Shown: piece after piece, positions 20,679 to 31,000 of the stretch
How positions within the stretch are numbered: the stretch's first letter is position 1
Layout: every line of letters starts with the position of its first letter
Source of the DNA: Ostreococcus mediterraneus
Lineage: Eukaryota > Chlorophyta > Mamiellophyceae > Mamiellales > Bathycoccaceae
Reading direction: 5' to 3'
Assembly (NCBI GenBank): GCA_012295225.1
Contig: WMKK01000001.1
Span: 496,001-560,000 of the forward strand
Length of the DNA: 64,000 nucleotides
Program-made: the position numbers and the translations under genes
The notes under the pieces: model-generated
What the model saw: only the letters and a program-made list of their open reading frames with translations
The model's database searches: none
What the model was told of the DNA's origin: nothing

Positions 20679-21938
20679 TTACGCATTCTTTCTCTTATTC
20701 TTGGTATGGGCGAGCGTCATGGACGCTTCGGTGACGCGCCCCACGTGCGAAGGCGTGGAGTAGTGCACCGCGTCAACAGAGACGCCGCTGTAAGCGCGAC
20801 GCGAGTTCTTCATAACTGCAGTCGACTCGTTAATCTCGCGGATCGCCGCAGCTTCGCGCTCGGATTCCGCGCGGACCAGGCCCGAGCGGAGCGCCTCGTA
20901 GAAGCAGAAGAAGATGGCAGAGTTGATGCCGTTGGAAATCGCGCGCGGGCGAACGCCAGTGAAGAACGTTCGCACTCGACCAGCACCCGGGGGTGCATCG
21001 CGCCAGACGCCCATAATGGCGCCACCAAAGCTGGGGCGTGAGGAGGCGTTGCACATCATGCGAGTCTTCACCACATCCAAAGGAGTAGTAGCGGCAGCGG
21101 CGACGGAACCCGCGATGAGGCCCATCATAATGTCCGCGCCTGTGCTACTTTCATCCTTGCTCTTCTTCGTAAACGAGCGATGCATCGTTCGAAGAGTCTC
21201 ATACGCTGCGAACTTGACGGCCATGTCGGGCACGTCCTCAAGGAGCGTTGGAATGTAACCAGTGAATAACCCTCTCGGGCCGGCGGCGGCAGTGATTCTA
21301 CGACCGGCGGCGATGACGTTTGGATAAACGCCAGCCTGCACTGATCGAATGCACACCGCGGCGGGCACCTTGACAATGGATGAACCCAAAGCCCCGATAC
21401 CGCCCGCAACAAATGCGATTTGTGACAACGGCATGTCAGATCTTTCTTGAAGAATCTTCTTTGCCGTGCCATAGAACGCAAAGTACGCGCCAATGGCGAG
21501 TCCGGCGCCAGTGGCGGCGCCGAAACAGCCCTTGTACAAATGGCCCACTTCCAAAGTGAGCTTCGTCGCGCCAGCCTTGGCAGCTGATGCAAACGAACGC
21601 TTGCCTACGGCGACTGCACCATTCGCCACCGCACTCAAGCCGACGCCGTATTTTCCGCCACTCGGCGCCACACTTGGCGCGCTCCCCGTGCCCTTGAGCG
21701 ACGCTTGCATGCGCACCTTGACCGTGTCCAAAGGGTGAATCGTACTTTGACTCGCCGCACGAGCCAATCCCCCGGCGATGACATCCTTAACAGGAATTAA
21801 TCGTCCGATATCCTTGAACAACGACGTTTGCGCCGCCGTCGCTAATGAAACTTCAACGTACTCCTCCCCGTGACGTCGAGGTCGCGTCAACCGCCCCCGG
21901 CGGCCGAGCACCGTCTGCGCGGAAACTTCTCGCACCAT
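20679..21938 (-). CDS. mitochondrial carrier family protein (long form)
   Basis: The protein is 419 aa, longer than the usual ~300. Three carrier repeats are visible with signature motifs PLDTVKVRMQ, PAAVCIRSVQ (altered second repeat, with PxD replaced by PAA) and PLDVVKTRMM. The nearest resemblance by eye is the S-adenosylmethionine carrier-like/mitoferrin-like branch. An insert of about 50 residues follows the first signature (Gly, Ala, Ser-rich). The N-terminal ~45 residues are Arg-rich and may target plastid or mitochondria. The C-terminal ~70 residues after the last helix are polar. The transported substrate cannot be named from sequence alone. It lies in the same orientation as a second carrier at 24944. 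Confidence 0.8.
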   Translation of the reverse strand: MVREVSAQTVLGRRGRLTRPRRHGEEYVEVSLATAAQTSLFKDIGRLIPVKDVIAGGLARAASQSTIHPLDTVKVRMQASLKGTGSAPSVAPSGGKYGVGLSAVANGAVAVGKRSFASAAKAGATKLTLEVGHLYKGCFGAATGAGLAIGAYFAFYGTAKKILQERSDMPLSQIAFVAGGIGALGSSIVKVPAAVCIRSVQAGVYPNVIAAGRRITAAAGPRGLFTGYIPTLLEDVPDMAVKFAAYETLRTMHRSFTKKSKDESSTGADIMMGLIAGSVAAAATTPLDVVKTRMMCNASSRPSFGGAIMGVWRDAPPGAGRVRTFFTGVRPRAISNGINSAIFFCFYEALRSGLVRAESEREAAAIREINESTAVMKNSRRAYSGVSVDAVHYSTPSHVGRVTEASMTLAHTKNKRKNA

Positions 21939-22041
21939 TTCGGTTGTTTTATTGATTTTTCTTGGTTTGTCTTGTTTGATATCTAAGCCAGTGACTAAGC
22001 GAATGCAGAATTATATAGCTGTACACAAAGAATATACACTT

Positions 22042-22425
22042 CTAGTTGAAAACTCGAAGGAAACCTTTGTGAGCCGCCGCGTCTGCAGAGCCCCGCTCGT
22101 TCACCACCCCGATCAAAAGTTGATCGTCTAGATGTCTAAGACGTGCCTGTAGTGATTGTTTTGTCTGTTGCGCTTTACTGGGTAGTAATGCGGACGAAAC
22201 TATCGATAAGGCTTTTTGTTGCCAAGAACTTTCTTGCCTCCAAGCGAGCGCGAGTGACCGTAGATCGATCGCCGGTATAGGCACGCGAACGGAGACGCCG
22301 TAGGCGCCAGACAAATTAACCTGTATTACGTCGACACACGATGCACGTTTCGCGCGGTCAGAACTCACGTCTCGCACGTTAAAAACTTCCTCCGTCGAAC
22401 AAACGTGGAAAATTGCACGTCCCAT
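22042..22425 (-). CDS. hypothetical protein (127 aa)
   Basis: I do not recognise this protein. It starts at an ATG (22423-22425) with MGRAIFHVCSTEEVFNVRDV and contains a strand-like hydrophobic stretch (YGVSVRVPIPAIDLRSLALAW) and a later amphipathic helix region (QQTKQSLQARLRHLDDQLLI). The composition is balanced and much less Arg-rich than the shadow frames nearby, which is the main reason to accept it. No signal peptide or membrane span is seen. It lies 103 bp upstream of the ATG of the carrier gene on the same strand. The 840 bp on its 5' side hold no clear gene, so a missed 5' exon is possible. Confidence 0.45.
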   Translation of the reverse strand: MGRAIFHVCSTEEVFNVRDVSSDRAKRASCVDVIQVNLSGAYGVSVRVPIPAIDLRSLALAWRQESSWQQKALSIVSSALLPSKAQQTKQSLQARLRHLDDQLLIGVVNERGSADAAAHKGFLRVFN

Positions 22426-23265
22426 CGAGCACGCATCGCGAAAAAGGCAAACAAAAACTAACGCAGCAGAGCCACTCGATTGTGATCGTCATCGCCCACG
22501 CACCGTTTCACGCGTGTAATACGCTCGCGCCGCGTCGTTCCAAGACCCAGACGAAGACCCAGGCACGAGAACAACACTCCAGAGTAAAACCTACGCGAAA
22601 ACAACCGCAACGAATGATCGCGTCAGTGCACAGCCCGCAACAATCACATTCCGCACGTTTAAACGTTGACGCCGCACGCATCATCTTCATCATCATCTTT
22701 GACGCGTCTCTCCGCGCACGCGCGACGACGCAACACCCACCTCTAAAGCACAGATAAACAAGATTGAATAAAACACACGAATTGGACTCGAAAGAAACCC
22801 GCGGACGATGCTCGATTTACCACTTAACGACCGGTCGTTTACGCCCATCGCGCCATCGCTCGGCTACGTTCGCGAGCGATCTCGGTCAAAATCCTGTTCG
22901 TCGCGCCTCTGTGTTTTGCTTTGCGTTCGTATGGACTCGCGTAAACGATGGAGACAAATTGATGTCTATCGTTGGCGGCGGTAGATGCGAACTGTGCACG
23001 TCGTCGACCGCGCGGTGGTCGTGAGCGTCGTGCGATGGCGACCGCGGTGCGGTGACAGCGCAGAGGCGGAGGCGCGCGCCAAATGTGCCAGGTGGCGAGT
23101 GGGTGTTGTCGCGTATGGGTATACAGTATGTAGGTGGTCGGATGGACAGGTGCCGCGCCCCCGACGGCTGGTCGACGACGACGACGACGACGACGACGGT
23201 GGTGGACGTCCGAGCGCCTAGTGCGCGCATATGTACGCGTCACGGTGTGATCTGGGTTCTACAGT
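22426..23265. other. gene-poor spacer
   Basis: 840 bp between the hypothetical 127-aa gene and the 3' end of the M24 peptidase gene. It holds only low-quality Arg/Thr-rich frames and a (GAC)n run at about 23175-23200. No tRNA or RNA gene was recognised. A short frame at 22962-23024 has a CxxC start reminiscent of a B-box but ends at once. Confidence 0.4.
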
Positions 23266-24744
23266 CTAGATTGTGCTAGGCGATGCAAGTTGGGCGAGCG
23301 CGCGCGCGGGGTCGACGGCGAGCGCGGAGGAGAGCACGGCGCACGCGCCGCTTTGGACCACGCAGTCGTCTTCGATGCGGATGCCGATGCCGCGGAGGTC
23401 TCGTGGGACGTCTAGGTCATCGTGTCGAAAATATAACCCAGGTTCGATGGTGAAGACGACGTTGTTTTCAAAGGGTGTGGCGATGGAGACGGTGGGAACG
23501 TCGTGGGTGTCCATGCCGAGCCAGTGGCCGACGGAGTGCGGATAGTATTTGGTGTACTCCCCGGATCGGATGAGGGACTGTGCGGACGTCTTCAGGAGCT
23601 TGGCCAGTCCATGGGCGAGGACTTCGACCGAGAGGCGATGCAAGTGCGCCAGGGATGTTTCGTGGTCGACGCGGACGGCGCGCACGCACGCGTCGTGAGC
23701 GTCTAATACGGCGCCGTACACGTCTTCTTGCGCTGATGTCCACTTGCCGTTTATCGGCCACGTGCGCGTGATGTCGCTGACGTAGCCATTTAATTCACAT
23801 CCGGCATCCATGAGTAATAAATCGCCATCGCGAAGGATTTTGTCGTTTGGGTGATAGTGCACGACGCACGCTCCGGCACCCGAGCCGACGACAGAAGGAT
23901 ACGCCAATCTATCTGCACCACCAATTCTACATGCGGCTTCATGCGCAGCCATGACGGCGGCCTCGCTCGAACCAACGCCACTGGTTGCATACGCACGAGC
24001 AAAGGCTTTCATGTCTAACTCTACGCTCTGTCGAATGAGCTCGATTTCTGCCTCGCTCTTGCGCCAACGCAAGACGTGCGTCAACGCCGTCAATCCTCGC
24101 ACGTTCCCTCGCGTCACCCCATCGAGCTCAGCCGACGCAAACGCTCGCTGCAATATATGCGATTCATCCCACGCGAGCTTCGTGACATCGGCGTAGACGC
24201 CACCTTTAGCATTTCTCAGTGCCGTCGCGACGGCGCCCGCTGCCGCTTCTCCCTTTGCCAAACCGACATCCGCCCCAAACACATCCGTCGCCGCTTTGGC
24301 GTTGATTCTCTCCCCGTCCCATGTGGCATATCGCGCGTCATACTCTGGCACGATGAGCGTGTACTTGACATCGTCTGCGGTGTCGCCGCGTTCGAGTACG
24401 CACGCGCACTCGGGCTGCGTCACGCCCGTCGCATACGCAAAGTCCGCGTCGGGCCTGTACTTCCCACTCGGGATAATCGTCCCTGGAAACTTGAGCTTTG
24501 GTGCGGCGACGAGCACAGCAACTGAATTCCGCGGCATGCCGACGGCGAGCGAGCGCCGGCGGGCGGCATATTCGTCTCGAGTGATGCCTGGTGTGAGCTC
24601 CCGCGCGCTCAAGAGCAAGTGTGGGTGCGTGACGTGCGTGGGTTGTCCCGCAACCGCGGCTGCGTCGTGGGAGAGCGCTCGAGCGAGCGCTAGGGTGAAG
24701 CCATGGTGCGTGATGGACGCGCCCGCGCGTGCGCGAGAGAGCAT
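23266..24744 (-). CDS. ICP55: M24B aminopeptidase P-type, ICP55/XPNPEP3-like
   Basis: The protein is 492 aa. ICP55-type enzymes trim one residue from mitochondrial (in plants also plastid) proteins after presequence removal. An N-terminal ~30 residues rich in Arg, Ala and Ser suits a targeting peptide. The N-terminal non-catalytic domain has RDEYAARRRSLAVGMPRNSV. All five metal ligands are visible: Asp in LLMDAGCELNG, Asp in SDITRTWP, His in HSVGHWLGMDTHD, Glu in TIEPGLYF and Glu in GIRIEDDCVV. The ATG at 24742-24744 is the first in frame. Its position between two carrier genes may be chance. Family call is strong; ICP55 rather than generic aminopeptidase P is by resemblance. Confidence 0.85.
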   Translation of the reverse strand: MLSRARAGASITHHGFTLALARALSHDAAAVAGQPTHVTHPHLLLSARELTPGITRDEYAARRRSLAVGMPRNSVAVLVAAPKLKFPGTIIPSGKYRPDADFAYATGVTQPECACVLERGDTADDVKYTLIVPEYDARYATWDGERINAKAATDVFGADVGLAKGEAAAGAVATALRNAKGGVYADVTKLAWDESHILQRAFASAELDGVTRGNVRGLTALTHVLRWRKSEAEIELIRQSVELDMKAFARAYATSGVGSSEAAVMAAHEAACRIGGADRLAYPSVVGSGAGACVVHYHPNDKILRDGDLLLMDAGCELNGYVSDITRTWPINGKWTSAQEDVYGAVLDAHDACVRAVRVDHETSLAHLHRLSVEVLAHGLAKLLKTSAQSLIRSGEYTKYYPHSVGHWLGMDTHDVPTVSIATPFENNVVFTIEPGLYFRHDDLDVPRDLRGIGIRIEDDCVVQSGACAVLSSALAVDPARALAQLASPSTI

Positions 24745-24943
24745 CGCGACGGGGTGTGAGGCTTTGAGCAGTCGGTTGGACGTTTTGACGTTTTCGGCGG
24801 AGCTCGCGGCGGCGACGTGGTTGTAAACTCTTTGTGGCGGCGACGAGACACACGATGCGCTATAAAAATGTCAGTATTGTACAGCGTAACTCTATGTGTT
24901 GCCAACGCGGCGTGGTCTATACATCTAAAGAAAGAATTAAAAT

Positions 24944-25825
24944 TTACGGTGTCACGAAGACGCCTCGCGCGGTTTCTAGCACCGAGAAAAAACATCCACC
25001 ACCGAGACCGATCCATAACACACGCGGTTGCAAACCCTTGAACATGGCCACCGCACCCTCTTCTGAGACGGTTTTCCTCACACAGTCTATGACGCCGCGA
25101 TAGGCGTCGGGATTGGTCATTAAACGCGTCTTGACGACATCGAGCGGCGTCGTCACGGCTCCCGTGAACGCCCCAGCCACCGCTCCGAGCGCTGCAGCTT
25201 CGCCGCCATTCACATCGTCCGCACCATTGAATTCTTTCCACGTCGTCTTCATGGTCTCGTACCCCGCAAACTCGATGGCGTCGAATGGTAAGTCTCGCAA
25301 CAAGAAGGACCCGTATCCCGCGAATAACCCACCCACGCCCGTCGCCGCGATAATCCCGCTCACGCTCGCCGCTGCGCTCGCGCCTACTTGCCTACGCGTC
25401 TTGATCACTTCTGTCGGCACTCGCACGACGCTCGATACCAACCCAGCGACGGCACCAGCGGTGAGCCTCGCGCCCACGCCTCCGTCGCCTCCCTCGCCAT
25501 CCTCCAGCGCGCGCTTCATCGGCTCGTACGCCGCGAAAAACAACGCACTCGCGGGCGCCACGCCCAACAAATTCCCTCCAATCCCTCTGTACAACCCGCG
25601 AAAGAGATGCACGCTCGCGTCACCGCGTCGCGCGGCTTGGAGCCGGGTCTTGATGGTGTCCAGTGGGTAAAACGCCGCTTCGACGGCGCACCCCGCGACG
25701 GCGCCGCTCGCCATGTGCCCCGCGAGTTCGCGCGCGGACATCATCGATGACGTTGCGCTTGAACCGCTCGAACCGCTCGACGGCGACGGCGACGCGCGCG
25801 CCGCGTCGGTGGTGCGGTCGCTCAT
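24944..25825 (-). CDS. mitochondrial carrier, S-adenosylmethionine carrier-like
   Basis: The protein is 293 aa from the ATG at 25823-25825; an upstream GTG-led extension and an ATG at 25936 overlap the divergent TFIIS-like gene and were rejected. Three carrier repeats have PLDTIKTRLQ, VPTEVIKTRRQ and PLDVVKTRLM. The combination with AFYPLDTIKTRLQAAR, GLYRGIGGNLLGVAPASALFF and RDLPFDAIEFAGYETMK fits the SAM carrier (SLC25A26, plant SAMC) better than other branches. Plant SAMCs act in plastid and mitochondrial membranes. The N-terminus is Ser-rich. It shares a 98-bp divergent spacer with the TFIIS-like gene. Confidence 0.85.
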   Translation of the reverse strand: MSDRTTDAARASPSPSSGSSGSSATSSMMSARELAGHMASGAVAGCAVEAAFYPLDTIKTRLQAARRGDASVHLFRGLYRGIGGNLLGVAPASALFFAAYEPMKRALEDGEGGDGGVGARLTAGAVAGLVSSVVRVPTEVIKTRRQVGASAAASVSGIIAATGVGGLFAGYGSFLLRDLPFDAIEFAGYETMKTTWKEFNGADDVNGGEAAALGAVAGAFTGAVTTPLDVVKTRLMTNPDAYRGVIDCVRKTVSEEGAVAMFKGLQPRVLWIGLGGGCFFSVLETARGVFVTP

Positions 25826-25923
25826 CGCGCGCGGTCGAGTGAAGTCAAGTGGCGGTGACCGCCAAAGTCGCACGCGCGAGCACACGACGACGACGACGAC
25901 GACGACGCGCGCGCGCAGAGGCG

Positions 25924-26526
25924 ATGACGTCGTCATCGCCGTCACAGTCGTCGCCGACGCCGCGCGAATGCGTCGACGATACGTCACCAGAAGCGACGAC
26001 GACGATGACAGCTGAAGAGGAAACGACTCGGTCCAAAGTAGTCATCTTGTTGGCTGGCGCGCTCGGCGACGCGACGCCGCTGTGTGACCACGGCGCGAAG
26101 CTCGAGCGCGCGTTATATGTCGCACACGGTGGCGTCGGCCGGGCTTATCGCACGCGCGCGAGGGAGCTGGTGGCGAATTTTAAAAGAAATGTAAAGCTCG
26201 CGGCGAGCGTCATTCGCGGAGATATGTCAGCTGAAGACGTTGTGACGATGCCCGTGACTGATTTAGCCACTGAGGAAGCGCAAATTGAACGGGATAGAAT
26301 GGAGGAGCGCGCGGTGCGAAAGAGGACGCGGACGCATTTTGATGACGGTGTGAATTCAGAGGCGTACGTGTGCCCGGAATGCGGCTCGAACCAGTGCAAG
26401 TACGTGATGTTGAGCGACAGCCGAGACGTGCGTAAGGCTGAGATTTGGGGTGGAAGTTCAAATGATGAGTGTCTGGCGTTGATTCAGTGCCAAAATTGTC
26501 AGCACGAGTGGAAGACGGCAAAATGA
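25924..26526 (+). CDS. TFIIS-like factor, domains II and III only
   Basis: The protein is 200 aa from the ATG at 25924 (the GTG at 25849 was rejected). Residues ~36-125 look like TFIIS domain II (LERALYVAHGGVGRAYRTRA, then LVANFKRNVKLAASVIRGDM and MSAEDVVTMPVTDLATEEAQ). The C-terminus is a zinc ribbon with C150-x2-C153 and C189-x2-C192. The acidic pair that enters the polymerase active site is D181-E182. The ribbon loop is about eight residues longer than usual (RDVRKAEIWGGSSNDE). The N-terminal LW domain of full TFIIS is missing. The likely role is rescue of arrested RNA polymerase, inferred from family. Confidence 0.8.
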   Translation: MTSSSPSQSSPTPRECVDDTSPEATTTMTAEEETTRSKVVILLAGALGDATPLCDHGAKLERALYVAHGGVGRAYRTRARELVANFKRNVKLAASVIRGDMSAEDVVTMPVTDLATEEAQIERDRMEERAVRKRTRTHFDDGVNSEAYVCPECGSNQCKYVMLSDSRDVRKAEIWGGSSNDECLALIQCQNCQHEWKTAK

Positions 26527-26645
26527 GCTCGCACGAAGAGTTGGAATATTTGATGTGTGAGTCTAGTTTCATGTATGAATGAAGTGTTTGCTAGAATGTT
26601 GGCTAGAATGTATAGATAGTTGTTGATGTTGTTGTAATCGAAGTA

Positions 26646-27833
26646 TCAGTTTTCTTTGACGAGCTTAACTACGTCTTCTTCAAGAGATGTGAAAGCGCCG
26701 CTTCGTGAAAGAAAGTGAAACATCGCGTCTTGGTACAACGCGCGAATATTTTCAGCAGGTCCACATGCGCACTTGTCCAAAATTTTCGATATAAACTTTT
26801 TGGTCTTCATCGAACCATCAGATTTTGACAAAATCTTCTCGCCGAGCTTCTGCCATTTTACCTTTTTGGCAGCTTCAGCTGCGGCGGTCTCTTCTTCGGT
26901 GACTTCATCTTCAGCGCCAAACGCCTTCTTTGTTCCCGCGAAATCAGCATCGACAGCTCGACCGACGCCGGCACCCAAACCTTGTCTATTTTTATTTGCC
27001 CCAGCATGGGTATCCTCAAATAGCTTTGTTTGGTCGTCTTCATCAAAACCGCGCTTCCGTTCAAGTGCGTCCATGTCGTCACTGTTGCCGCCGCCGCCGT
27101 GTCCTTCTGGGCGAAAGCCCACGCGCCACCCCCACCAGTCTTCCGATGGTGGGTCAAAGACCCACTTTGGTCGTTCAATCTCTATAACTTTCTTCTTCGG
27201 TTTCGCTGGCTCCGTAGGGACCGCGACAGCTTTGGTATCTTTATCGTCTTCGCTATCTGATTCGCTCGCCGACGTTTCTGCGTTTGTCGCTCGCACCTCT
27301 GGCAACGCCACGAAGCCCCCACCTAAAATCGCGTCAAGATCTGTCGCACTATAATTTGACACCATCTTTTGGGACTCTCGCTTTTGATACCGCCCAGCAT
27401 GACTCACTACCGATCGCCCGACTTCATTCTTCTTGGCTTTTTTCGCCTCCTTTTTCGCCGCCTTTTTCTCCTCCTTGGTCAACTTGCGCTTCTTCTCTTT
27501 TTTCGACGCCGAATCGCTCGCGCTCTCCTCCTCACGCGTCTTTGCCAATTCTTCCGCGCTGTGTGTGCGATTTAACGAACGTAAAACATCATCAAACGCA
27601 ACCGTATTCATCGTCCAGTTGGTCGAGTTTTTCCCGCTCGCATCGTTCTTTACGTCAGCCCCTACACCTGTCCCAACCATGCGTTTCTTCGCATGCAAGT
27701 GCTTCACGATGCCATCCTTATTCTTTCCTAGCCCACAACCCTCGCGCCAGCCCATGGTGGTGAGCATTTTCATTCCGAATCCATCGCGCTCGACGCCCTG
27801 GTACAACGTTTTGGGCTTGGTGTCAGCCGCCAT
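26646..27833 (-). CDS. G-patch protein, GPATCH4/PINX1-like
   Basis: The protein is 395 aa. An N-terminal G-patch (GFGMKMLTTMGWREGCGLGK) is followed by DGIVKHLHAKKRMVGTGV, the arrangement seen in GPATCH4. A Lys-rich tract around 110-140 (KKEKKRKLTKEEKKAAKKEA) is a clear nucleolar or nuclear localisation candidate. The central and C-terminal parts contain a WVFDPPSEDWWGWRVGF motif, a second acidic tract and a helical C-terminus (KTKKFISKILDKCACGPAEN). G-patches activate DEAH helicases, so a role in ribosome biogenesis or RNP remodelling is likely. Start is the ATG at 27831-27833. Confidence 0.8.
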   Translation of the reverse strand: MAADTKPKTLYQGVERDGFGMKMLTTMGWREGCGLGKNKDGIVKHLHAKKRMVGTGVGADVKNDASGKNSTNWTMNTVAFDDVLRSLNRTHSAEELAKTREEESASDSASKKEKKRKLTKEEKKAAKKEAKKAKKNEVGRSVVSHAGRYQKRESQKMVSNYSATDLDAILGGGFVALPEVRATNAETSASESDSEDDKDTKAVAVPTEPAKPKKKVIEIERPKWVFDPPSEDWWGWRVGFRPEGHGGGGNSDDMDALERKRGFDEDDQTKLFEDTHAGANKNRQGLGAGVGRAVDADFAGTKKAFGAEDEVTEEETAAAEAAKKVKWQKLGEKILSKSDGSMKTKKFISKILDKCACGPAENIRALYQDAMFHFLSRSGAFTSLEEDVVKLVKEN

Positions 27834-28032
27834 TCTTTACGCCGACGTTCACGACGCGCGCTAGAGGTTTATCGCGCGTCGGCGCGCGAAAGTGTGCGAG
27901 AAATACGTTGTTACGCGCGCGGCGGCGAGTCCCGCGCGGTGACGCGGCGTGGTGTGGCGACGCGAGGCGGCGGCGCGATGGGGTGTCCCACAGCTACGCT
28001 GGAAAGTGTGAAAGCGTTCTCGCGACTATGCG
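27834..28032. other. spacer between G-patch gene 5' end and SAC3 gene 3' end
   Basis: About 200 bp, GC-rich, with no convincing gene. Confidence 0.4.
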
Positions 28033-31000
28033 TTACAATGATCCTAACATGTTACGTAAACGCGCCTCGGTGGCGCGTTCTTCGGCTAATTGCGCGTTGA
28101 ATTGCGCGAGTTGAACGTCGACGTCGGGGCCGTACGCGTCGGGGATGTCGAGCGTGCCTGGAGTGTTTGTGGCGAGCGCGGCGAGCCATCGCTCAGAGGC
28201 TTCGGCACGCGCGCTCTGCGCTTTAATGTTGCGCTTCAGCGCATCCATCGTGGCGCGAATGTTGTCTAGAGGAGCAGATTCTATCTCTTCGAATCGTTCA
28301 ACTGCGTTTTCTTCGATAGTGTCGTCGTGCTTGCGCTTGCGCGACGCGGGCAACGCGAATTCCTCGTGCGGTGGCGTATCTGGGCTGCACACGTTTGCCA
28401 ACAACTCTGGTTCGGGTTCGTACGGTGTAAACGTGTACGATGGATGACCAGGAGGGAGATAAATGCATTCGCCTTTTGTCAATCCCTCTAAACGATTCAA
28501 AAGCATCGTGATCAAGGATTGGAACAACGCAATCCAAGGAATGTTTTCAAGCTTGTGAAAATGTGGATCGTATCGAGCTTGGGCGAGCATGCATCGGCCG
28601 TACTCGGGCGGGTAGCTCGGAAGTACGGTGTTGATGTAGTCGATGAATGCACGCGCAGGGGTGTCCGTCATGTCAAGCGGCGGAAGTCTCACCGCGCGAA
28701 TGGCTTCGAGTATCTTGGCCCGCTTTTCTTCACTCCTCCATCCCGGCGGCGGCAACGCGGCATTCACGAGACCAATCTCCACTGGTGGCCACTGCTTGGT
28801 GTCGTCGCTTCGGGCAGCTTCGAATATCTTACGTTCCACTTGATCCAGCGCGTTATTAAACACCGCAATGCATGCGTTTGCACTCACGCGCGGCTTGATT
28901 GTTAAATCAACGTATCCTGACTTCAACGCCTCTTCAACCTCCGCCGCGAGGTGCGCAATGCGGCGTCGCGGGGCTTTTGGCGCGCGCTCAGCTAAAAACA
29001 CCAGCGCGCGCGCAAGCTTATCATCGGTCCAGTGTTCGGGCCCTTCTGGATTGAGAAAAATCACAAGTGCACCCTTCACACCCGCGTTTTCAATCGTGCG
29101 ACGAATATCTCTCTCCGCGTCTTCAGAGCAGTTGTCACGAGTGGCCACCATGATAACGACAGGCGCTTCGCCCTTTCTTGCGGCTGAATAAAACGCGTGT
29201 AAGCGGTCGAGTTCATGCTGCTCGCAAGCGCCAACACCACAATCAAGGATAAAAATTGCCGCTGACGCACCAGCGTCTGCACCAGCTGCGTTCGCCATCA
29301 TTGCCGGAACGTCGCGCACGATTATCCACGCCAAAGGCCCGACGACGTGCTCGTGCTCATCCGCGCTCGCCGGGGATGGAAGGCGCGTGCCGTAAAGAGA
29401 CAAAATAGCGCCTGTATGATGATCGATTTTGTGTGCGCTTGCGCCGCGAGACAGTTTCGTGCGCAGCCACTCTGCAGCTAACGTTGCGGCGGCTGTACGC
29501 GGGCGGGAAGACGCCTTCGGTCCCGTGTCAGCCTCTGCGCCAGTACAAATGAGGCACTTCCACACGAGTGCGCTTGGCGCGGCCATCGCGGCGGCTTCGT
29601 TAAGTGTCATTCCTAACGTTTTCGGCATATCCATGGGCGCACCGAATTCCGGTGAGCGCGACATTTCAATCTTCTGCCGCAACTGCGCGAGCATGTCTTG
29701 CGGACGAGACGTTGACGCGTGCTCGTCAAACAACGCTCGCGCGGCGTTGATGTTCGACCCTGGTACTGGACTTGCCATGGAAAGCGCTTCGTTAATAAGC
29801 CGTTCACGCCTGAATTCTTTCGAATTCATGCGCCAGCGCGAGAACATCAAACGGGACATCGCTAAGCGCATCTTTTCCTTTCGCCGCGCCGCCTTTGCTG
29901 CGGCTGCCTCGCGCCGAGCCTTCTCCTCTGCAATCAAGCGCTGGCGCTCGGCTTCGGCAATCGCCGCCTGTCGCGCGCGCTCTTCGGCTTCGGCCTTAGC
30001 GATCGCTGCGAGGCGTGCCGCCTCTGCAGCTTCTCTCGCCCGTCGCTCGGCTTCCAAACGCTGTCTTTCAGCCTCTTCTTCAGCACGACGGCGCTCGGCT
30101 TCGGCGACTGCCCTCGCCTCTGCTTCAGCCTTCGCGCGCGCTGCTTCCTGTGCGATTCGCTTGCGCTCTGCCTCCGCCGCTTCCGCTTCTGCACGAGCCT
30201 TCGCCTCTGCCGCTTTCGCCTCCTCTTCAGCCTTGCGTGCGGCTTCCTCAGCCTCCTTCGCCTTACGTTCTTCTTCTTGCGCCGCTTTCTTCTCGGCCTC
30301 CTTGCGCTCCTCAATTTCCTTCTTCTTCGCCTCTATTGCTGCACGCTCAGTGGCAAGCGCGGCTTCACGCTCTGCAATTTTCGCCCGCAGTTCATCAGCT
30401 TGAGCCTTACGCTTTTCGGCTTCTGTCTGCGGTGGCGGTAGCGTGGATGCGTTGGGCGTTGGCACCGTCAATTTTGTGGCGGAGCTAAACACTGGAAGTT
30501 GCTTCGCCATGACTCTCGACGATTCAACTTTACCCACAATCTCCAACAAATATGAGGGCGCACGTTTTTTATCAACCAGATCGGATCGAGAAATTGGAAA
30601 CTCATCGGCGGGTGAAATAAAAGATGAATCTCGAATCATTAACGCGGGCGATTTATCGCCATCGTTGCCTCTGCTCACCGTAAGTCCGTGGTGCAACAGC
30701 AACGCTTCGGCTTCGATATCATCCGTGTGCAAGAGACGCGCGATTTCAGCCACGGGAACGACCACTTTGCTGTACGTGGCGTTCATAACTTCGAGCGCCT
30801 TACCACGCATGCTGTTGAAAAACTTGTGCAAACAGCACGCTTGCAAATACGTCGCCCGCTCGACCAGACGGAAGAATCCAGCAAAGTTATTCGAGTGATA
30901 CACACGATGACATTCGAGTGCGAATTGCACATCCTTGTGTTTCAACACTTCTGGACGAACACCGCGTAAGTCATTCAACATTTCTGACCGCTGCACCGCG

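Noticed and set aside
22962-23024. Short frame with a CxxC start resembling a B-box (RCELCTSSTARW)
   Set aside because: It stops at once, no downstream exon restores the other zinc ligands, and the next gene is on the opposite strand.
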